Below, one piece after another: positions 1 to 8,590 of a stretch of 64,000 nt of DNA. The notes under the pieces were generated by a model. It had not been told where the DNA came from, made no database searches, and saw only the letters and a program-made list of their open reading frames with translations. The translations under genes were made by a program, and so were the position numbers. Location of the stretch: contig NZ_AP019007.1 in NCBI RefSeq assembly GCF_009176645.1, forward strand, positions 868,001 through 932,000, in the 5' to 3' direction. The DNA is from Enterobacter oligotrophicus. Its GTDB lineage: Bacteria > Pseudomonadota > Gammaproteobacteria > Enterobacterales > Enterobacteriaceae. Every line of letters starts with the position of its first letter. Positions within the stretch are counted from its first letter, which is position 1.

Positions 1-834
1 CTTCGTCTGCAGCGCAACGACCTGGGGCTGATTGCTGCCGGACGTCGTGCCGATTTGGTGGTCTTCGATTCCCTTGAAAAACTGACGGCTCGCCAGGTTT
101 ACGTGGCCGGGAAAATGATTGCTCGGGACGGAGCGATGATTGAACCGATTGCAGATGCCGCACTGGCACTGCCACGCGATACCGTGCATTTGTCTTCGCT
201 GAGCGCCGATGATTTTCACATGCATATTGCCGGTGCGCACCACGGTGTCGCCCGTCTGCGCCACATCAGCGGCGCACGGTTTACCCGCTGGGGGGAGACT
301 GACGCGCAGGTGCGTAACGGAAAGGTGCAGATCCCGGAGGGCTTTAGTGTGATCTGGGTTCAGCATCGTCACGCACGCCATGCGGCAAAACCGCAGATTG
401 CCCTGCTGGAAGGCTGGGGAGCGCTGCGCGGTGCAATCGCCACCAGCTACTCCCACGATTCGCATAATCTGGTGGTACTGGGCCGCGATCCTGACGATAT
501 GGCGCTGGCCGCCAATGCGCTGATCCAGAGCGGCGGCGGCATGGCCCTGGCGCAAAACGGCAAATTAATTGCCCATGTTGAAATGCCGATTGCAGGCATG
601 CTGTCGGACCAGCCCCCTGCCGGGCTGGCGCGCCAGTTCCGGGAGCTGCGCGAACGCAGCAGCCTGATTGCCGACTGGGAACCGCCGTACCGGGTATTTA
701 AAGCGATTGAGGGAACCTGCCTTGCCTGTAATGCCGGGCCACATTTAACCGATCTTGGGCTGACCGATGGCACCACGCGCCAGATTGTCGATCCGCTGAT
801 TTCTTACCGGGAAACCCCGGACACAACACAATAA
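1..834 (+). CDS. ade: Adenine deaminase, C-terminal part (5' end outside window)
   Basis: The reading frame is already open at base 1 and ends at TAA 832-834, so about 277 C-terminal residues are visible. The first part (LGLIAAGRRADLVVFD) is the end of an amidohydrolase fold, where the composite beta domain closes. The rest matches the adenine deaminase C-terminal domain, with the motif SHDSHNLVVLG, a GGG turn and the end motif LACNAGPHLTDLGLTDG. The family deaminates adenine to hypoxanthine with a metal centre; those ligands lie upstream of the window. The stop is 20 bases before a purine permease gene on the same strand, so the two probably form a salvage operon. The symbol is by family, since E. 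coli has one such enzyme (AdeD/YicP). Confidence 0.9.
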   Translation, partial: LRLQRNDLGLIAAGRRADLVVFDSLEKLTARQVYVAGKMIARDGAMIEPIADAALALPRDTVHLSSLSADDFHMHIAGAHHGVARLRHISGARFTRWGETDAQVRNGKVQIPEGFSVIWVQHRHARHAAKPQIALLEGWGALRGAIATSYSHDSHNLVVLGRDPDDMALAANALIQSGGGMALAQNGKLIAHVEMPIAGMLSDQPPAGLARQFRELRERSSLIADWEPPYRVFKAIEGTCLACNAGPHLTDLGLTDGTTRQIVDPLISYRETPDTTQ

Positions 835-854
835 TACCGAAGGAGAGCCGGATA

Positions 855-2198
855 ATGGCCGACAATACCGTTAATTCGCCAGCACCAGGGAGCTGGCTCG
901 AACGTCGTTTTGCACTGCATTCGCGCGGCAGTACGGTGCGCACTGAATGTCTCGCCGGGATCACCGGCTTTCTCGCAGCGGCCTATTTACTGGTGGTGAT
1001 CCCCGGTCTTCTGGCGACAGGCGGCATGGATAAAGGCGCGGCAACCACGGGGACGATTCTGGTGTTTGTTGCCGGTACGCTGCTGATGGCGTTCTATGCG
1101 AACTTGCCGTTCATCGTCGGACCGGGCATTGGCGGCTCAGTCCTGGTCGGCGTAACCCTTGCCGGAAGTGAAGGGATTGGCTGGCAAATTGGCCTGGGGA
1201 TCGCCTGCTGGTCCGGCATTCTGTTCTTCCTCTTGACCCGTTTTGGCCTGCGCGAAGTGGTCACCCGTTCCGTACCTCAGTCTATCAAACTGGGGCTGAC
1301 GGCCTCCATCGGTCTGTTTGTCGCGGTCCTCGGTTTTCGCAATGCCGGGCTGGTGCTGGCAAACGCTAAAACCAACGCACTGATGCTGGGCGATTTTCTT
1401 TCACCCGGCGCGCTCGTGGCACTGTCTGGTTTGTTCCTGGCAATCGCGTTGCAGGCCCGTCGTATTCCGGGCGCGATTTTGTGGGCCATCCTGTTCGCGA
1501 CCCTGGTCGGGCTTCCGTTGGGCGTGACGAAATTGCCATCCAGCTTTATTGACGTTCCTCATTCGCTGACGCCGGTGTTGGGTCACATCGACATGTTGGG
1601 CGCACTGAATATTGCTTTCCTGCCTTTCCTGTTTGTCTTTTTCGCTTCTGAGTTTTTCTCTACGATGGGGACCACCCTGGCGGTGGGCGGTGAGGCTGGC
1701 TTGCTTGATGAAGAGGGCAACATGCCGCAAATTAACCGCCCGTTTATGGTCGATTCGATTGCCGCCGCCATCGGACCGTGGGTAGGGATACCGGCTGCGA
1801 CAGCGCTTATAGAGTCGTCGGCAGCAGCAGAAGCGGGTGGCAAAACCGGCATGACGGCGCTGGCTGCCGCGGTGATGTTCCTGCTGATGCTGCTTTTCAC
1901 GCCCATCGCGCTGATGATCCCGAAAGAAGCGACCGCGCCCGCACTTATCCTGATTGGTCTGAATATGTTCAGCGGCTTGCGAAAGGTTGATCTGACAAAC
2001 TTCACCGAAGGTCTTCCGGTCCTGATGATGGTGATGATCACCCTGATTGCCAATAGCTTCGGGACGGGTATTGCAGGAGGGTTACTGTTTTACATCATCA
2101 TCAAGACGATTGCCGGGAAATGGCGCGAAATCCCGGTTGGACTTTGGGTTCTCGCCATCCCCCTTGTGTACTACTTCGCTACGCTAGTGAAGCACTAA
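855..2198 (+). CDS. AzgA-like NCS2 family purine permease
   Basis: A 447-residue, very hydrophobic protein with about a dozen membrane segments. It has features of the AzgA branch of the NCS2 (nucleobase-cation symporter 2) family: an N-terminal STVRTE stretch before the first helix and the ESSAAAEAGGKTGMTA loop near residue 320. E. coli relatives (AdeP, AdeQ, GhxP, GhxQ) import adenine, guanine or hypoxanthine. The first helix reads AGITGFLAAAYLLVVIPGLL, unlike the usual TTFLTMAYIxxVNP form, so this is a diverged member and its substrate cannot be read from sequence. AGGAG at 840-844 precedes the ATG. Pairing with adenine deaminase suggests adenine or a related purine. Confidence 0.85.
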   Translation: MADNTVNSPAPGSWLERRFALHSRGSTVRTECLAGITGFLAAAYLLVVIPGLLATGGMDKGAATTGTILVFVAGTLLMAFYANLPFIVGPGIGGSVLVGVTLAGSEGIGWQIGLGIACWSGILFFLLTRFGLREVVTRSVPQSIKLGLTASIGLFVAVLGFRNAGLVLANAKTNALMLGDFLSPGALVALSGLFLAIALQARRIPGAILWAILFATLVGLPLGVTKLPSSFIDVPHSLTPVLGHIDMLGALNIAFLPFLFVFFASEFFSTMGTTLAVGGEAGLLDEEGNMPQINRPFMVDSIAAAIGPWVGIPAATALIESSAAAEAGGKTGMTALAAAVMFLLMLLFTPIALMIPKEATAPALILIGLNMFSGLRKVDLTNFTEGLPVLMMVMITLIANSFGTGIAGGLLFYIIIKTIAGKWREIPVGLWVLAIPLVYYFATLVKH

Positions 2199-2206
2199 TC
2201 CTGCAG

Positions 2207-4393
2207 TCACTTTTGCTTCGGGGTGTAGTCGTAGTCCTGATAACTACACCCTGAGCTGTAATAAAGTGCTCTGGATTTCACAATATCGTTCAGAATAGTG
2301 CCGCTCACCTTCACGCCCGCCTGATGCAGACGTTTCAGGCTGGTCTCCATCTCTTTCATTGTGGTTTTACCGAAGCGAGCAACCAGTACCGTTGTTGCGG
2401 CCTCTTTTGCAGCCAGCGCAGCATCCGTTACGGCAAGCACGGGCGGTGTGTCGAGGACAACCAGATCATAATGTTCGTCAGCCCATGACATTACAGCCTT
2501 AAAACGATCGTTCAGCAGCAACAGTGAAGGATGAGACAGCACCGGACCACAGGTCATCACATCAATACCGCCTTTTTCATAACGCTGAATGACATCCTGA
2601 CACTCCTGTTTTCCGGCGAGCACGCTGGTTAGCCCGATATGATTACGCAGACCAAAGATGTTATGGACATACCCTTTGCGCATATCCGCATCAATAAACA
2701 GCACCCGTTGCCCCGCCTGAGCCGCAATGGCTGCCAGCGATGTGCTGACCAGGGTCTTTCCGCAGTCCTGAGTCGGGCCGGAAATCATCACAATGCGATT
2801 TGCGGCATCCATCATGGTGAAATGCAGACTGGTACGCAGCCCCCGCACCGCCTCAATGAACATATCCGTCGGTCTCTCTACAGGCAGGAAGGGGATTTCC
2901 GACGTTTTATGTTTCCACTGGGAAGCAAATGGATTCGTCCTGCGCAGGTGTGTTTTTTTCCATAGCCAAACCGAGTGTGGCAGCGTCGCGAGTACCGGAA
3001 TTCCGTGGGCTTCCAGCTCCTCAGAAATCATAATACCGCGCTTCAAAGCGACAATTACCAGCAGATAGCCCATTGAGACCATCATGCCCGCCAGCATGCC
3101 AACGAGAATAATCAGCGCTTTTTTGGGCTTTAACGGCTCTGGTTGAGTCACTGCAGTATCGATGATCCGCACATTTCCGATGACACTGGAGCGCGAGATA
3201 TTTAACTCTTGCTGACGCGTCAGCAGTTGCAAATAGATGGCCCGCCCGGATTCCACGTCCCGACTCAGACGTAAAATTTCCTGTTGCGTCGAAGGCATCG
3301 TTGAGACACGCCCATTCAGGCGCGCCCTCTGCTGTTCCAGTGTGTGGCGTTTTTCTCTTAAAGCACGATAAGTAGGGTGATCCTTTTTAAAAAACTGTGA
3401 GATTTCAGCTTCGCGAAAGGTCAGTTCGTTCAACTGGTTTTCTACATTCACCACCTGATCCAGAACCGATTTGGCTTCAAGGGATAAGTCGACGGAATCG
3501 CGCTGCTCACGGTAAGTATTAAGCCGCGCCTCGGCCTGATCCAGTTCACCGCTGATTTTTGGTAACTGGTGCTTTAAAAACGCAAGGCTACGGGCATCCT
3601 GAGCTTCCTGGCGGGCAATATTTTGCTTGAGATAATTGCCTGCGATACTGTTGAGTATTGCCGGAATTTTTTCAGGATCTTCACCCGTCAACGTTAGCAC
3701 CAGCATGCCGCTCTGCTTAGACGATTCAGTAACGATAAAGCGTTTAAACAGCCGGTTTATGGTGTCGAGCCTCGTAAACGTTTTTAACGTGAATTGCGCC
3801 CCTGTTGCCGCAGCAAGTGACGTGACCTGCAACGATACGCCATTTTTGGTGAGCAGCTTTCCGACAACCCCTTCAGCATGAACGTTATCCCCGTCAACGC
3901 GGTATTTCCCCTGCCCCAGAACCGTCAGTACCAGCTCTTGCGGCTTCCCCTCACGAAGGGGGATCTGCAGTGACTGAAGCGTTATTTTACCCGGCGTCTC
4001 CCCCCTAAGCCGCCCCCACAACGAGCCCAGCACCGGCATCACTCGGGGTTTAACCTGCTGCGTTAACCCTAACTCATCGACGGTCTCACCCAGAATCATG
4101 CGTGATTTAAGGAGCAACAGTTCTGGCGCAACATCAGGTGAAAGCTCACTGCCAAGCTGGCTCAGGTTCTTCAGCAGGCTGTTATTCTGTTTCGCTTCAA
4201 TCTGTATCAGGGCATCAGCCTGATAAACAGGCGTGGTGGAAAACGCATAAATCCCCGCAAATAACGTGAACAGGAAGGTGACGCTCAATATCATTACGCG
4301 GTGATCGACCATCTCGCCGAGAAAACGGACGATATCAATTTCATTTTTTTCAGGTGCTGCGGCACCATAATTGTCTGCTGAATAAGACGACAT
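2207..4393 (-). CDS. etk: Tyrosine autokinase, Wzc/Etk family
   Basis: This 728-residue inner-membrane BY-kinase belongs to capsule or group 4 polysaccharide assembly. An N-terminal Wzz domain is flanked by membrane helices at about residues 34-53 and 426-450, with periplasmic coiled coil between. The cytoplasmic kinase domain has a Walker A (SGPTQDCGKT, about 538-547) and a Walker A' motif (FIDADMR, about 566-572). The tail after RALYY holds a short cluster of five tyrosines, the expected autophosphorylation sites, fewer than in E. coli Etk. The ATG at 4391-4393 shares one base with the stop of the phosphatase gene (TAATG), so translation is probably coupled; a longer reading to 4432 would overlap that gene for no reason. 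Wzc is the alternative name; neighbours favour the Etk type. Confidence 0.88.
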   Translation of the reverse strand: MSSYSADNYGAAAPEKNEIDIVRFLGEMVDHRVMILSVTFLFTLFAGIYAFSTTPVYQADALIQIEAKQNNSLLKNLSQLGSELSPDVAPELLLLKSRMILGETVDELGLTQQVKPRVMPVLGSLWGRLRGETPGKITLQSLQIPLREGKPQELVLTVLGQGKYRVDGDNVHAEGVVGKLLTKNGVSLQVTSLAAATGAQFTLKTFTRLDTINRLFKRFIVTESSKQSGMLVLTLTGEDPEKIPAILNSIAGNYLKQNIARQEAQDARSLAFLKHQLPKISGELDQAEARLNTYREQRDSVDLSLEAKSVLDQVVNVENQLNELTFREAEISQFFKKDHPTYRALREKRHTLEQQRARLNGRVSTMPSTQQEILRLSRDVESGRAIYLQLLTRQQELNISRSSVIGNVRIIDTAVTQPEPLKPKKALIILVGMLAGMMVSMGYLLVIVALKRGIMISEELEAHGIPVLATLPHSVWLWKKTHLRRTNPFASQWKHKTSEIPFLPVERPTDMFIEAVRGLRTSLHFTMMDAANRIVMISGPTQDCGKTLVSTSLAAIAAQAGQRVLFIDADMRKGYVHNIFGLRNHIGLTSVLAGKQECQDVIQRYEKGGIDVMTCGPVLSHPSLLLLNDRFKAVMSWADEHYDLVVLDTPPVLAVTDAALAAKEAATTVLVARFGKTTMKEMETSLKRLHQAGVKVSGTILNDIVKSRALYYSSGCSYQDYDYTPKQK

Positions 4394-4842
4394 TAATGCT
4401 TCATTCCTTTTTGCCCTAAACGGCGTGCCCATTCCTGGCTGGCTTTACCCAACTGCCCGAAAACGTATTCGAATGCTTCATGGCTTTTACGGTACGGATC
4501 GGGAATGATCTGCGGGTCCAGCCATTGCCCGAACAGCAGCGATTTGCCGCGAATCTCCGGTGCCATAGCGGAAATAAAGTGAAGATGCTCTGGCTCCATC
4601 ACCAGAATCAGATCGGATTTTTGCATCAGGCTACGCGTCAGTTTGCGCGCCACATGACCATCAAGTGAAATGCCGTGACGCAACGCGACAACCTGGGCAT
4701 CTTGATCTGCCGGGCTTCCTTCCTGCCCCCAAATACCCGCAGAAGAGACCTGCTTCCCCGGTAAAAGCTGGCGCAAAAGTCGCTCCCCGATGGGAGAGCG
4801 ACAAATATTGCCGGTACAAACCACTAATATGGAATTAAACAT
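4393..4842 (-). CDS. etp: Low-molecular-weight protein-tyrosine-phosphatase
   Basis: A 149-residue cytoplasmic phosphatase that would dephosphorylate the tyrosine cluster of the kinase encoded next to it. The N-terminus carries the family signature VVCTGNICRS, with nucleophile Cys9 and Arg15 in the C-X5-R loop; the general acid Asp lies in the DPYRKS motif near the C-terminus. I chose ATG 4840-4842 because it gives a TAATG junction with the upstream gfcE stop, identical to the etp-etk junction, and makes the protein begin MFNSILVVC like Wzb. A GTG at 4854 would add four residues and overlap gfcE by 13 bases, giving an N-terminus more like E. coli Etp; it remains possible. Confidence 0.88.
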   Translation of the reverse strand: MFNSILVVCTGNICRSPIGERLLRQLLPGKQVSSAGIWGQEGSPADQDAQVVALRHGISLDGHVARKLTRSLMQKSDLILVMEPEHLHFISAMAPEIRGKSLLFGQWLDPQIIPDPYRKSHEAFEYVFGQLGKASQEWARRLGQKGMKH

Positions 4843-5981
4843 TATTGCGGCCACGATCTGATGTAGCGGACCGTTTCTGTCAGGTCATGTACGCCACTGA
4901 TTGTCGGCACAAGCTGTGTGATCACCCGGTTCCAGCGTGACAGCGGTGCCGTGGTGACATAGACGATGTCATACGGTTCCAGCTGGAATTCCGTTCCCAG
5001 CACCATTGCGGAGGCATCCTTCGCATTGAGCTGGTAGATGTTGGCAATCTTGCCCGCCTGCCCGGATTGGGCTACCGAACGAATGACAAAAATCCCGGTG
5101 GCATCCGCCATGTCCTGGTTTAAACCGCCTGCACTTCCCAGGGCTTCGGCCAGCGTCATGCCGCTACGATCCATCTTCAGCGTGCTCTGTTTAACCACCT
5201 CCCCCATCACGAACACTTTCAGCGCATCGTTACGCGGCACGAAAAGAATATCGCCAGGATAGAGCAGCTTATTTTGTGTGAGATCGCCGTGCTGCATCAG
5301 CGCATACAGGGAGAGACGTAAGTCCTGACCATTGTGCGTAAGCACAACATTGCGCCAGTCAGCATCGGCGGAGAGGCCACCAGCAGCATTGACGGCATCC
5401 ATCACCGTTAATGGAATATTGGTGATAGCCTGCTGACCCGATTTCACCACCTCCCCCGTGACGTAGGCTTTTTGTGAACGGAAAGCGGCGACGCTGACAT
5501 CCACCTGGGGGCTTTCGATAACATTTTCCAGCCGGGCGGTGATCTCATCACGCACCTCAGCAACCGTTTTTCCGGCCGCATGCAGTTTGCCGACGTAAGG
5601 ATAGAAGAGTGTGCCGTCGGCATTGACCCAGTTACCTGCATCACTCGCGCTACGGTATTGTCCGGCTGGCGTCGTCAGTTCAGGGTGGTCCCAGACGGTC
5701 ACCGTCAAAATGTCACCGGTTCCAATGCGGTATTCCCAGTTTTTGATCTGCTCATCCAGATTAGGATTTGCCTGAGATTTCAGTGCGGGAGAGCGGAGTT
5801 TTTCAACAAGCGAAGGCGTAAGGGGATAAATATCCATACGTTTGTCTATATAATTAAGTTCTTCCGTAGACGTAATTCGATTTTTTCCTCCCGTGCTTAT
5901 AGTTTGCCCTGGAGAAAATACGCACCCTGTCAACTGGCTTAGTGTTAAGAATATTACAGAGAGAGCTGTTATTTTTTTCAT
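4842..5981 (-). CDS. gfcE: Polysaccharide export outer-membrane lipoprotein, Wza/GfcE family
   Basis: A 379-residue lipoprotein. The signal peptide ends in lipobox LTGC with Cys20 as the lipidated residue. A Poly_export domain follows ([17 protein letters not shown] from about residue 92) and then SLBB-type repeats, including the [10 protein letters not shown] and [10 protein letters not shown] strands, with a C-terminal helix ending in WPQ. The family forms the octameric outer-membrane channel through which capsule or group 4 capsule polymer leaves the cell. It is the first gene of a three-gene operon with etp and etk. The E. coli gfcABCD genes that normally precede gfcE are absent; a 466-base gap and then rcnB on the opposite strand lie upstream. 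Wza is an equally valid family name. Confidence 0.87.
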   Translation of the reverse strand: MKKITALSVIFLTLSQLTGCVFSPGQTISTGGKNRITSTEELNYIDKRMDIYPLTPSLVEKLRSPALKSQANPNLDEQIKNWEYRIGTGDILTVTVWDHPELTTPAGQYRSASDAGNWVNADGTLFYPYVGKLHAAGKTVAEVRDEITARLENVIESPQVDVSVAAFRSQKAYVTGEVVKSGQQAITNIPLTVMDAVNAAGGLSADADWRNVVLTHNGQDLRLSLYALMQHGDLTQNKLLYPGDILFVPRNDALKVFVMGEVVKQSTLKMDRSGMTLAEALGSAGGLNQDMADATGIFVIRSVAQSGQAGKIANIYQLNAKDASAMVLGTEFQLEPYDIVYVTTAPLSRWNRVITQLVPTISGVHDLTETVRYIRSWPQ

Positions 5982-6447
5982 TTAAAGTGATTTGTCATCC
6001 ATGAACGAGTGAAAGACGTACAACCAACCAGCCACAAGCTATTCGCACCATTAAACACAGTTGTTTTCAGTTAATTAAACAGACAATTTCATCATAACGT
6101 GAAATAAAACAACCAGACGATTGAATTAACTACAGGCGAATTATTCGATTCCATTTTTTATAATCTTATATCTTATTTCATTAAAATGCATGCCACATTT
6201 CTGATAAAGCAATATTTAACATGCATTTTCAGAATTAATTAAAAAAACCATAACCCCAGTGAAATAGTCCGACCAAAATACATTCACGCAAAGAATAGCG
6301 CTGGCCTGTTGCACTACACAAAACCGTTCACTTTTGTTACATTTTTTATCAAACACACCAGGCGCTGATCCTTAGAATGGTCTGCCTGCCAGGCTGTCAA
6401 CGCAACAGCAGGCTGTGAGTATCTGTAACGGTATAACTGGAGAAAAA
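5982..6447. other. AT-rich divergent intergenic region, gfcE/rcnB
   Basis: This 466-base gap separates the divergent gfcE and rcnB genes and should hold both promoters. It is much richer in A and T than the flanking genes. I see no convincing open reading frame and no JUMPStart-type element. It contains a long interrupted inverted repeat (6183-6229) and a short GCCTGC/GCAGGC repeat around 6384-6413 close to rcnB. Exact promoters cannot be called by eye. Confidence 0.6.
6183..6229. repeat. 10-bp inverted repeat with 27-base spacer
   Basis: AAAATGCATG at 6183-6192 is the exact reverse complement of CATGCATTTT at 6220-6229. It lies in the middle of the gfcE/rcnB gap. It could be a regulator site pair or a chance product of AT-rich sequence; no known regulator motif is recognised. 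Confidence 0.5.
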
Positions 6448-6780
6448 ATGGCTAAATGTAAATGGCTGCTTCTGGGTGCAGTAATGTCTCTGGCGAGTGT
6501 GGCCTCTGCCGCCCCACAAACGGGGTCTGCGCCTTCTGGCATCAAAGCCTATGAAGAGCAAGAGTTTATTGCCGATTTCACAAAGTTCAAGATCGGCGAC
6601 ACGGCTCCCGCGCTGTATCAAACCCCTGAATACACCATTAAACAGTATCAGCTGCGAAATCTGCCCGCGCCGGATGCAGGTACACACTGGACCTACATGG
6701 GCGAAAACTATGTCCTGATTGGCGATGCGGATGGCAAAATCTACAAAGCCTATAACGGAGACATCTTCTATCACCGCTAA
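6448..6780 (+). CDS. rcnB: RcnB family periplasmic protein
   Basis: A 110-residue secreted protein with a Sec signal peptide (cleavage expected after ASAA, about residue 22). The mature part carries the RcnB hallmark NLPAPDAGTHWTYMGENYVLI and ends GDIFYHR, as in E. coli RcnB. RcnB is a periplasmic protein that modulates nickel and cobalt homeostasis by working with the RcnA exporter; it has no known enzymatic activity. The ATG at 6448 follows GGAG at 6439-6442 and starts the signal peptide; a further in-frame start at 6415 lacks this spacing. The rcnR and rcnA genes that flank rcnB in E. coli are not here, and an acetyltransferase gene begins four bases downstream. Confidence 0.85.
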   Translation: MAKCKWLLLGAVMSLASVASAAPQTGSAPSGIKAYEEQEFIADFTKFKIGDTAPALYQTPEYTIKQYQLRNLPAPDAGTHWTYMGENYVLIGDADGKIYKAYNGDIFYHR

Positions 6781-6784
6781 GGCG

Positions 6785-7210
6785 ATGTTAATCCGGCCGT
6801 GGCAGGAGAGCGATCGCCCTTTCCTGCGCACGCTCTATCTCCACGCCCGGCGTGACGCCTGGCCATGGCTGGACAGCGCAGCGTGGCAGCTTGAAGATTT
6901 TGACGCGGCAATCCTGGACGAAGAGATTTGGGTGGCGGTGCAGGATGGACATCGACTTGGTTTCGCCTCAGTCTGGACGAACGATAATTTTCTGCACAAT
7001 CTGTTTGTCGACCCGCAGTATCAGAGCCTGGGCGTCGGGCATATGTTGCTTGAGCACGTACAGAAGACGTTTACCAGTACGGGGGCGCTCAAGTGTCTGG
7101 TGAAAAATACGCGGGCGATTGCCTTTTACCAGCGACACGGCTGGCATATTGAGGCATCCGGGAATTCTCCGGACGGAGAGTATTATTTGATGCACTATCG
7201 GTTGGGTTAA
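6785..7210 (+). CDS. GNAT family N-acetyltransferase
   Basis: A 141-residue protein of the GNAT fold. It begins MLIRPWQESD, the usual first strand, and contains the acetyl-CoA pyrophosphate-binding stretch LFVDPQYQSLGVGHMLLEHV at about residues 75-94, followed by the NTRAIAFYQRHGW helix typical of motif B. The acceptor substrate is not recognisable. The ATG lies four bases after the rcnB stop with only AAGG close in front, so translation may depend on rcnB. I reject the longer in-frame reading from 6719 because it would lie inside rcnB. A REP pair follows its stop. Confidence 0.8.
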   Translation: MLIRPWQESDRPFLRTLYLHARRDAWPWLDSAAWQLEDFDAAILDEEIWVAVQDGHRLGFASVWTNDNFLHNLFVDPQYQSLGVGHMLLEHVQKTFTSTGALKCLVKNTRAIAFYQRHGWHIEASGNSPDGEYYLMHYRLG

Positions 7211-7211
7211 A

Positions 7212-7300
7212 GTCGGGTGGCGGCTTCGCCTTACCCGACCTACGTGATAGTGCCATTTGTAGTTTCGTAGGCCGGGTAAGGCGAAGCCGCCACCCGGCAC
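7212..7300. repeat. REP pair (BIME) between convergent genes
   Basis: Two oppositely oriented REP units sit between the GNAT gene and mrp: GTCGGGTGGCGGCTTCGCC and onward at 7212-7243, and its near reverse complement at 7267-7300. Each unit can fold as a hairpin with a GGCTTCGCC-type loop. The same family recurs at six other gene ends in this window. Confidence 0.85.
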
Positions 7301-7315
7301 TAAAACGCAGAGGCG

Positions 7316-8425
7316 TTACACCGCGCGGAACGCGATTTCGCTCGGGATCACTTCGCCCTGCCAGTAAAGCTGCGCCGCAACGCGCCCCGCCAGCTGACGA
7401 TACATCTCCGCAAATTCGCTGTCCGGACGGCTGACCACCGTCGGTTTCCCGCTGTCCAGATCTTCACGCAGCGTGATGTGCAGCGGCATCTGCCCCAGCA
7501 GTTGGGTGTGATACTGCGCCGCCAGCTTTTCCGCACCGCCAGTACCGAAGATCGGCTCATGGTGCCCACAGTTGCTGCAGATATGCATGCTCATGTTCTC
7601 GACGATACCGAGCACCGGCACTTCGACTTTCTCGAACATCACGATGCCTTTTTTGGCGTCGATCAGGGCGATATCCTGTGGCGTCGTGACCACGACCGCA
7701 CCGGTAACAGGAATGTTCTGCGCCAGCGTCAGCTGAATATCACCGGTGCCCGGCGGCATATCCAGCACCAGATAATCGAGATCCGGCCACATTGTCTCCT
7801 GCAGCATTTGCATCAGTGCTTTGCTGGCCATCGGGCCACGCCAGACCATCGCGTTGTCGTCAGTGACCAGATAACCGATGGAGTTGGTCGCAAGACCATG
7901 CGCCATGATCGGTGCCATGTGCGTGCCGTCCGGCGAAGTTGGACGCTGGTTTTCTGCGCCCAGCATGTTCGGAATGGACGGGCCGTAAATATCCGCATCC
8001 AGAATGCCGACCTTCGCCCCTTCGGCAGCCAGCGCCAGTGCGAGGTTTACCGCGGTGGAGGATTTACCCACCCCGCCCTTACCTGAACTCACGGCGATGA
8101 TGTTTTTCACACCGTTAACGCCCGGCTGGTTTTTCACGCGTTTCAGCGTGGCGATGCTGTGGCTCAGCTTCCAGTCGATCGCTTTTGCGCCGGTAATGCG
8201 CAGCAGCTCGGAGCTGGTTTGTTCTTTCAGCACATCAAATGCACTCGTCCAGACAAACGGCATCTGCAGTTCGATGTGCAGCGTGTCGTCCAGCCAGGCG
8301 ACGTGGTGCAGCGCTTTCAGCGTGGTGAGATTGTGCTTCAGGGTTGGATGCTGAAAATTAGCCAGCGTCCCGGCGACCATTGCTCGTAAGGCTTCCGGTG
8401 ATTTGGCCTGGGATTGAGAACTCAT
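7316..8425 (-). CDS. apbC: Iron-sulfur cluster carrier protein Mrp/ApbC
   Basis: This 369-residue cytoplasmic P-loop ATPase carries and transfers iron-sulfur clusters to apoproteins. A small MIP18-like N-terminal domain (about residues 15-95) precedes the ParA/MinD-like domain. The deviant Walker A is SSGKGGVGKSS, the Walker B region is LDMPPGTGD, and the conserved CxxC that bridges a cluster in the dimer is ICSNC. The start at 8425 is preceded by AAGGAG with good spacing, while a further upstream frame adds an unrelated 15-residue head. It is divergent from metG, the same arrangement as mrp-metG in E. coli. Confidence 0.95.
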   Translation of the reverse strand: MSSQSQAKSPEALRAMVAGTLANFQHPTLKHNLTTLKALHHVAWLDDTLHIELQMPFVWTSAFDVLKEQTSSELLRITGAKAIDWKLSHSIATLKRVKNQPGVNGVKNIIAVSSGKGGVGKSSTAVNLALALAAEGAKVGILDADIYGPSIPNMLGAENQRPTSPDGTHMAPIMAHGLATNSIGYLVTDDNAMVWRGPMASKALMQMLQETMWPDLDYLVLDMPPGTGDIQLTLAQNIPVTGAVVVTTPQDIALIDAKKGIVMFEKVEVPVLGIVENMSMHICSNCGHHEPIFGTGGAEKLAAQYHTQLLGQMPLHITLREDLDSGKPTVVSRPDSEFAEMYRQLAGRVAAQLYWQGEVIPSEIAFRAV

Positions 8426-8590
8426 CCCGACTCCTTTGTAGTAGTTCTGAAAAAGACATGTAACTACCAAGTTTACCCCAGAGGTAACAATTATTCATTT
8501 ATGGATTAATGCCCTTATCACTTGGCGGAGTTATTACCTTTCAGGTAACATCGAAAACCCTTTTCACAGTTAAAAGAAGTAATGCCTACT

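Noticed and set aside
5982..6447. JUMPStart/ops element before gfcE
   Set aside because: I looked for the ops core GGCGGTAG and the longer JUMPStart motif in the gap and did not find them.
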